This document shows positions 5,955 through 7,423 of a stretch of 7,423 nucleotides of DNA, piece by piece. Positions within the stretch are counted from its first letter, which is position 1. The number at the start of each line of letters is the position of its first letter. This stretch comes from Acutalibacter sp. (GTDB lineage: Bacteria > Bacillota > Clostridia > Oscillospirales > Acutalibacteraceae): assembly GCA_022801475.1 (NCBI GenBank), contig JAAWSH010000079.1, positions 1 to 7,423 of the forward strand, written 5' to 3'. The notes under the pieces are model-generated. The model saw nothing but the letters and a program-made list of their open reading frames with translations. It made no database searches and was not told where the DNA came from. A program made the position numbers and the translations under genes.

Positions 5955-5960
5955 TCCTTT
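5955..5960 (-). promoter_or_regulatory. Ribosome binding site deciding the serA start
   Basis: Minus-strand AAAGGA is eight bases before ATG 5946. The ATG at 5955 overlaps this site, so the protein beginning MHKILCLNK is preferred. Confidence 0.8.
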
Positions 5961-5994
5961 CTAAAAGTGAAGAGATAGAGAATAAATGCATGAG

Positions 5995-6450
5995 CTAACT
6001 AGAGAACCACTTGCACTTCGGAACAAAATTTTTCACGTCTCTATATCCGGCCCTGCTATAAAAACGGTGATGAACTGCATCGTTGACCGCGCTAAGCTCC
6101 ACGCCTGCGGCGCCTAACACTTGGACCCTGCGTTCCACCTCGGCTAAAAGCAGGGTGCCCAGGCCCGTTCCCTGGCGGGCGCGGGTAATGACGATCTCTT
6201 CCAACACAAAGGAGGTCAGGTCGTCATAGGGCTTGAAATAGCCCATTGCAAAGCCAGCGGGCACATTGCCCTCTTCCAGCAGCAGGCCCCAACCGCCGTC
6301 CATGCCCAGCACCTGCCGGATGCGCTGCCCGGCGGTATCCTCCGTCCACTGGCCCTCCTCGCAGGTGTTGTAATAGTCGATGTACAGAGGCAGGACGGCT
6401 TCCGCGTCCGAGAGGCTCATCTCCCGGAAGGAAAGACGCCCGTTATCCAT
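5995..6450 (-). CDS. GNAT-family N-acetyltransferase between serC and serA
   Basis: A 151-residue acetyl-CoA-dependent N-acetyltransferase of unknown substrate. The single GNAT domain shows beta-strands GLLLEEGNVPAGFAMGYF (55-72) and LEEIVITR (83-90), motif A R92-Q93-G94-T95-G96-L97-G98 for acetyl-CoA binding, and the C-terminal RFYSRAGYRD (129-138). ATG 6450 overlaps the 3' end of serC by eight bases, in another frame. The best ribosome site, GGCGGAG (6464-6470 minus strand), is 13 bases from it, rather far, so translation is probably coupled to serC. A TTG at 6462 would be only one base from that site and is less likely. Apart from the motif A loop and the C-terminal FYxxxGYR it does not resemble the other GNAT of this window, so they are not recent duplicates. 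Co-transcription with serC and serA suggests, but does not show, a link to amino-acid metabolism. Confidence 0.9.
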   Translation of the reverse strand: MDNGRLSFREMSLSDAEAVLPLYIDYYNTCEEGQWTEDTAGQRIRQVLGMDGGWGLLLEEGNVPAGFAMGYFKPYDDLTSFVLEEIVITRARQGTGLGTLLLAEVERRVQVLGAAGVELSAVNDAVHHRFYSRAGYRDVKNFVPKCKWFSS

Positions 6451-7423
6451 TATTTTTCTCAAACTCCGCCATAAAGGCTACCAGTTTGTCGATGCCTTCC
6501 GGAGGCATGGCGTTGTAGATAGAGGCCCGCATACCGCCCACACTGCGGTGGCCCTTTAGGTTCACAAACCCAGCGGCAGTGCTCTCCTTTACAAACTTGG
6601 CGTCCAAGTCCGGGTCACCGGTGACAAAGGTTACGTTCATAATGGACCGGCTGTCCTTTTCGGCACAGGCCTTGAACAACTTGGAGTTATCCAGAAAATC
6701 ATACAGCACTTGGGCTTTTTTCACGTTGCGGGCCTCCATAGCCTCCAGTCCGCCAATTTCATCCCGAATCCATTCCAGCACTAGTTTACAGATGTAGATG
6801 GACCAGCAGGGCGGGGTATTGTACATCGATTCATTCTTGGCCATGACCCCATAGTTGAACATCGTGGGAGTACCCTCTTGAGGCTCGCAAATCAGGTCCT
6901 CTCGAACGATCACAATAGTAAGACCCGCTGGGGCAACATTTTTTTGGGCGCCGGCATAGAGGAGGCCAAATTTACTCACATCAATGGGGCGGCTAAGGAT
7001 ACAGGAGGATATGTCCGCCACTAGGGGAACGCTGCCGGTATCGGGCAGTTGGTGCCAATAGGTGCCATAGATGGTGTTGTTCATGCAGATATGAAAGTAG
7101 TCTGCATCTGGGCGGAACTCATTTTTGTCTAAGGTAGGGATGCGGCAGAAATTCTCCTCTTTAGAGGAGGCCACGGCTTTGCAGTCACCGTAGCGCATTC
7201 CCTCCTGGAATGCCTTGGTGGAGAACTGGCCGGAGAGCACATAGTCTGCCTTGCGAGATCTGGTCATCAGGTTCATAGCCACAGCGGCAAATTGGCTGGA
7301 AGCGCCCCCCTGAAGGAACAGCACCTTATAGTTATCGGGAATACCCATTACTTCCCGCAGGGCGGCCTCGGCACCCTTAATGATGGCGTCGTATACCTTG
7401 GAGCGGTGGGACATCTCCATCAC
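6443..7423 (-). CDS. serC: Phosphoserine aminotransferase, partial (N-terminus outside window)
   Basis: PLP-dependent aminotransferase that converts 3-phosphohydroxypyruvate and glutamate to O-phosphoserine and 2-oxoglutarate, the second serine-pathway step. The visible 326 residues open with VMEMSHRSK, which in the family follows roughly 35 N-terminal residues, so the start codon lies just beyond 7423; the first codon here (GTG) is an internal valine. IPDNYKVLFLQGGAS is the conserved PLP-phosphate-binding region. D137 of the fragment (VADISS) should contact the PLP ring nitrogen, and K161 in AGAQKNVAPAG is the Schiff-base lysine. The C-terminal KGHRSVGGMRASIYNAMP is the family substrate-phosphate region. 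The stop is TAA at 6443-6445, overlapping the GNAT start. The operon promoter lies outside the window. Confidence 0.97.
   Translation of the reverse strand: MMEMSHRSKVYDAIIKGAEAALREVMGIPDNYKVLFLQGGASSQFAAVAMNLMTRSRKADYVLSGQFSTKAFQEGMRYGDCKAVASSKEENFCRIPTLDKNEFRPDADYFHICMNNTIYGTYWHQLPDTGSVPLVADISSCILSRPIDVSKFGLLYAGAQKNVAPAGLTIVIVREDLICEPQEGTPTMFNYGVMAKNESMYNTPPCWSIYICKLVLEWIRDEIGGLEAMEARNVKKAQVLYDFLDNSKLFKACAEKDSRSIMNVTFVTGDPDLDAKFVKESTAAGFVNLKGHRSVGGMRASIYNAMPPEGIDKLVAFMAEFEKNNG

Noticed and set aside
1443..6450. The two GNAT genes, both 151 residues, as a recent duplication or a linked pair
   Set aside because: Outside the acetyl-CoA loop and the general FYxxxGYR ending the sequences do not match, and they sit on opposite strands in different operons. 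Equal length looks coincidental.

Overview
The window is an ordinary but compact stretch of a Bacillota genome, most likely class Clostridia. That assignment rests on a classical T-box leader, short ACT-type SerA, close AGGAGG-type ribosome sites with GTG/TTG starts, and moderately GC-rich coding. An Oscillospiraceae-like gut anaerobe would fit, but this is inference from style, not a database match. It has ten protein genes, two of them cut by the window edges, plus one regulatory RNA and a bidirectional terminator. There is no mobile element, CRISPR array, tRNA or rRNA.

Layout. Positions 1-1045 (+) are the C-terminal part of recN, a DNA repair ATPase. A consensus promoter (1104-1132) then drives a complete T-box leader (about 1139-1417) with a UAC (Tyr) specifier and a UGGU acceptor-end-binding bulge. 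Next comes a tightly spaced plus-strand operon: GNAT acetyltransferase (1443-1898), HAD hydrolase (1911-2615), tyrosyl-tRNA synthetase tyrS (2629-3849) and an HD-domain hydrolase (3864-4364). Every internal junction is 12-14 nt, with the ribosome site touching or overlapping the upstream stop. A strong bidirectional terminator (4372-4407) separates this from a minus-strand operon, read right to left: serC (partial, off the right edge), a second GNAT (8-nt overlap with serC), serA, and a short MazG-like pyrophosphohydrolase.

How the genes fit together. The plus-strand unit should be switched on when uncharged tRNA-Tyr accumulates. TyrS is the obvious target, but the acetyltransferase and phosphatase lie between the T-box and tyrS and must share that control unless an unseen promoter exists. 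The minus-strand unit carries the first two steps of the phosphorylated serine pathway (SerA, SerC) plus an acetyltransferase and a nucleotide house-cleaning candidate. The third enzyme, SerB, is not identified here.

The most interesting points are: two extra genes captured between a tyrosine T-box and tyrS, one of them with clearly lower GC; a TyrRS whose first HIGH-motif histidine is replaced by Thr; a SerA with Asp where the family normally has catalytic Glu; and a GNAT overlapping serC. I found no convincing evidence of a wholly new system.
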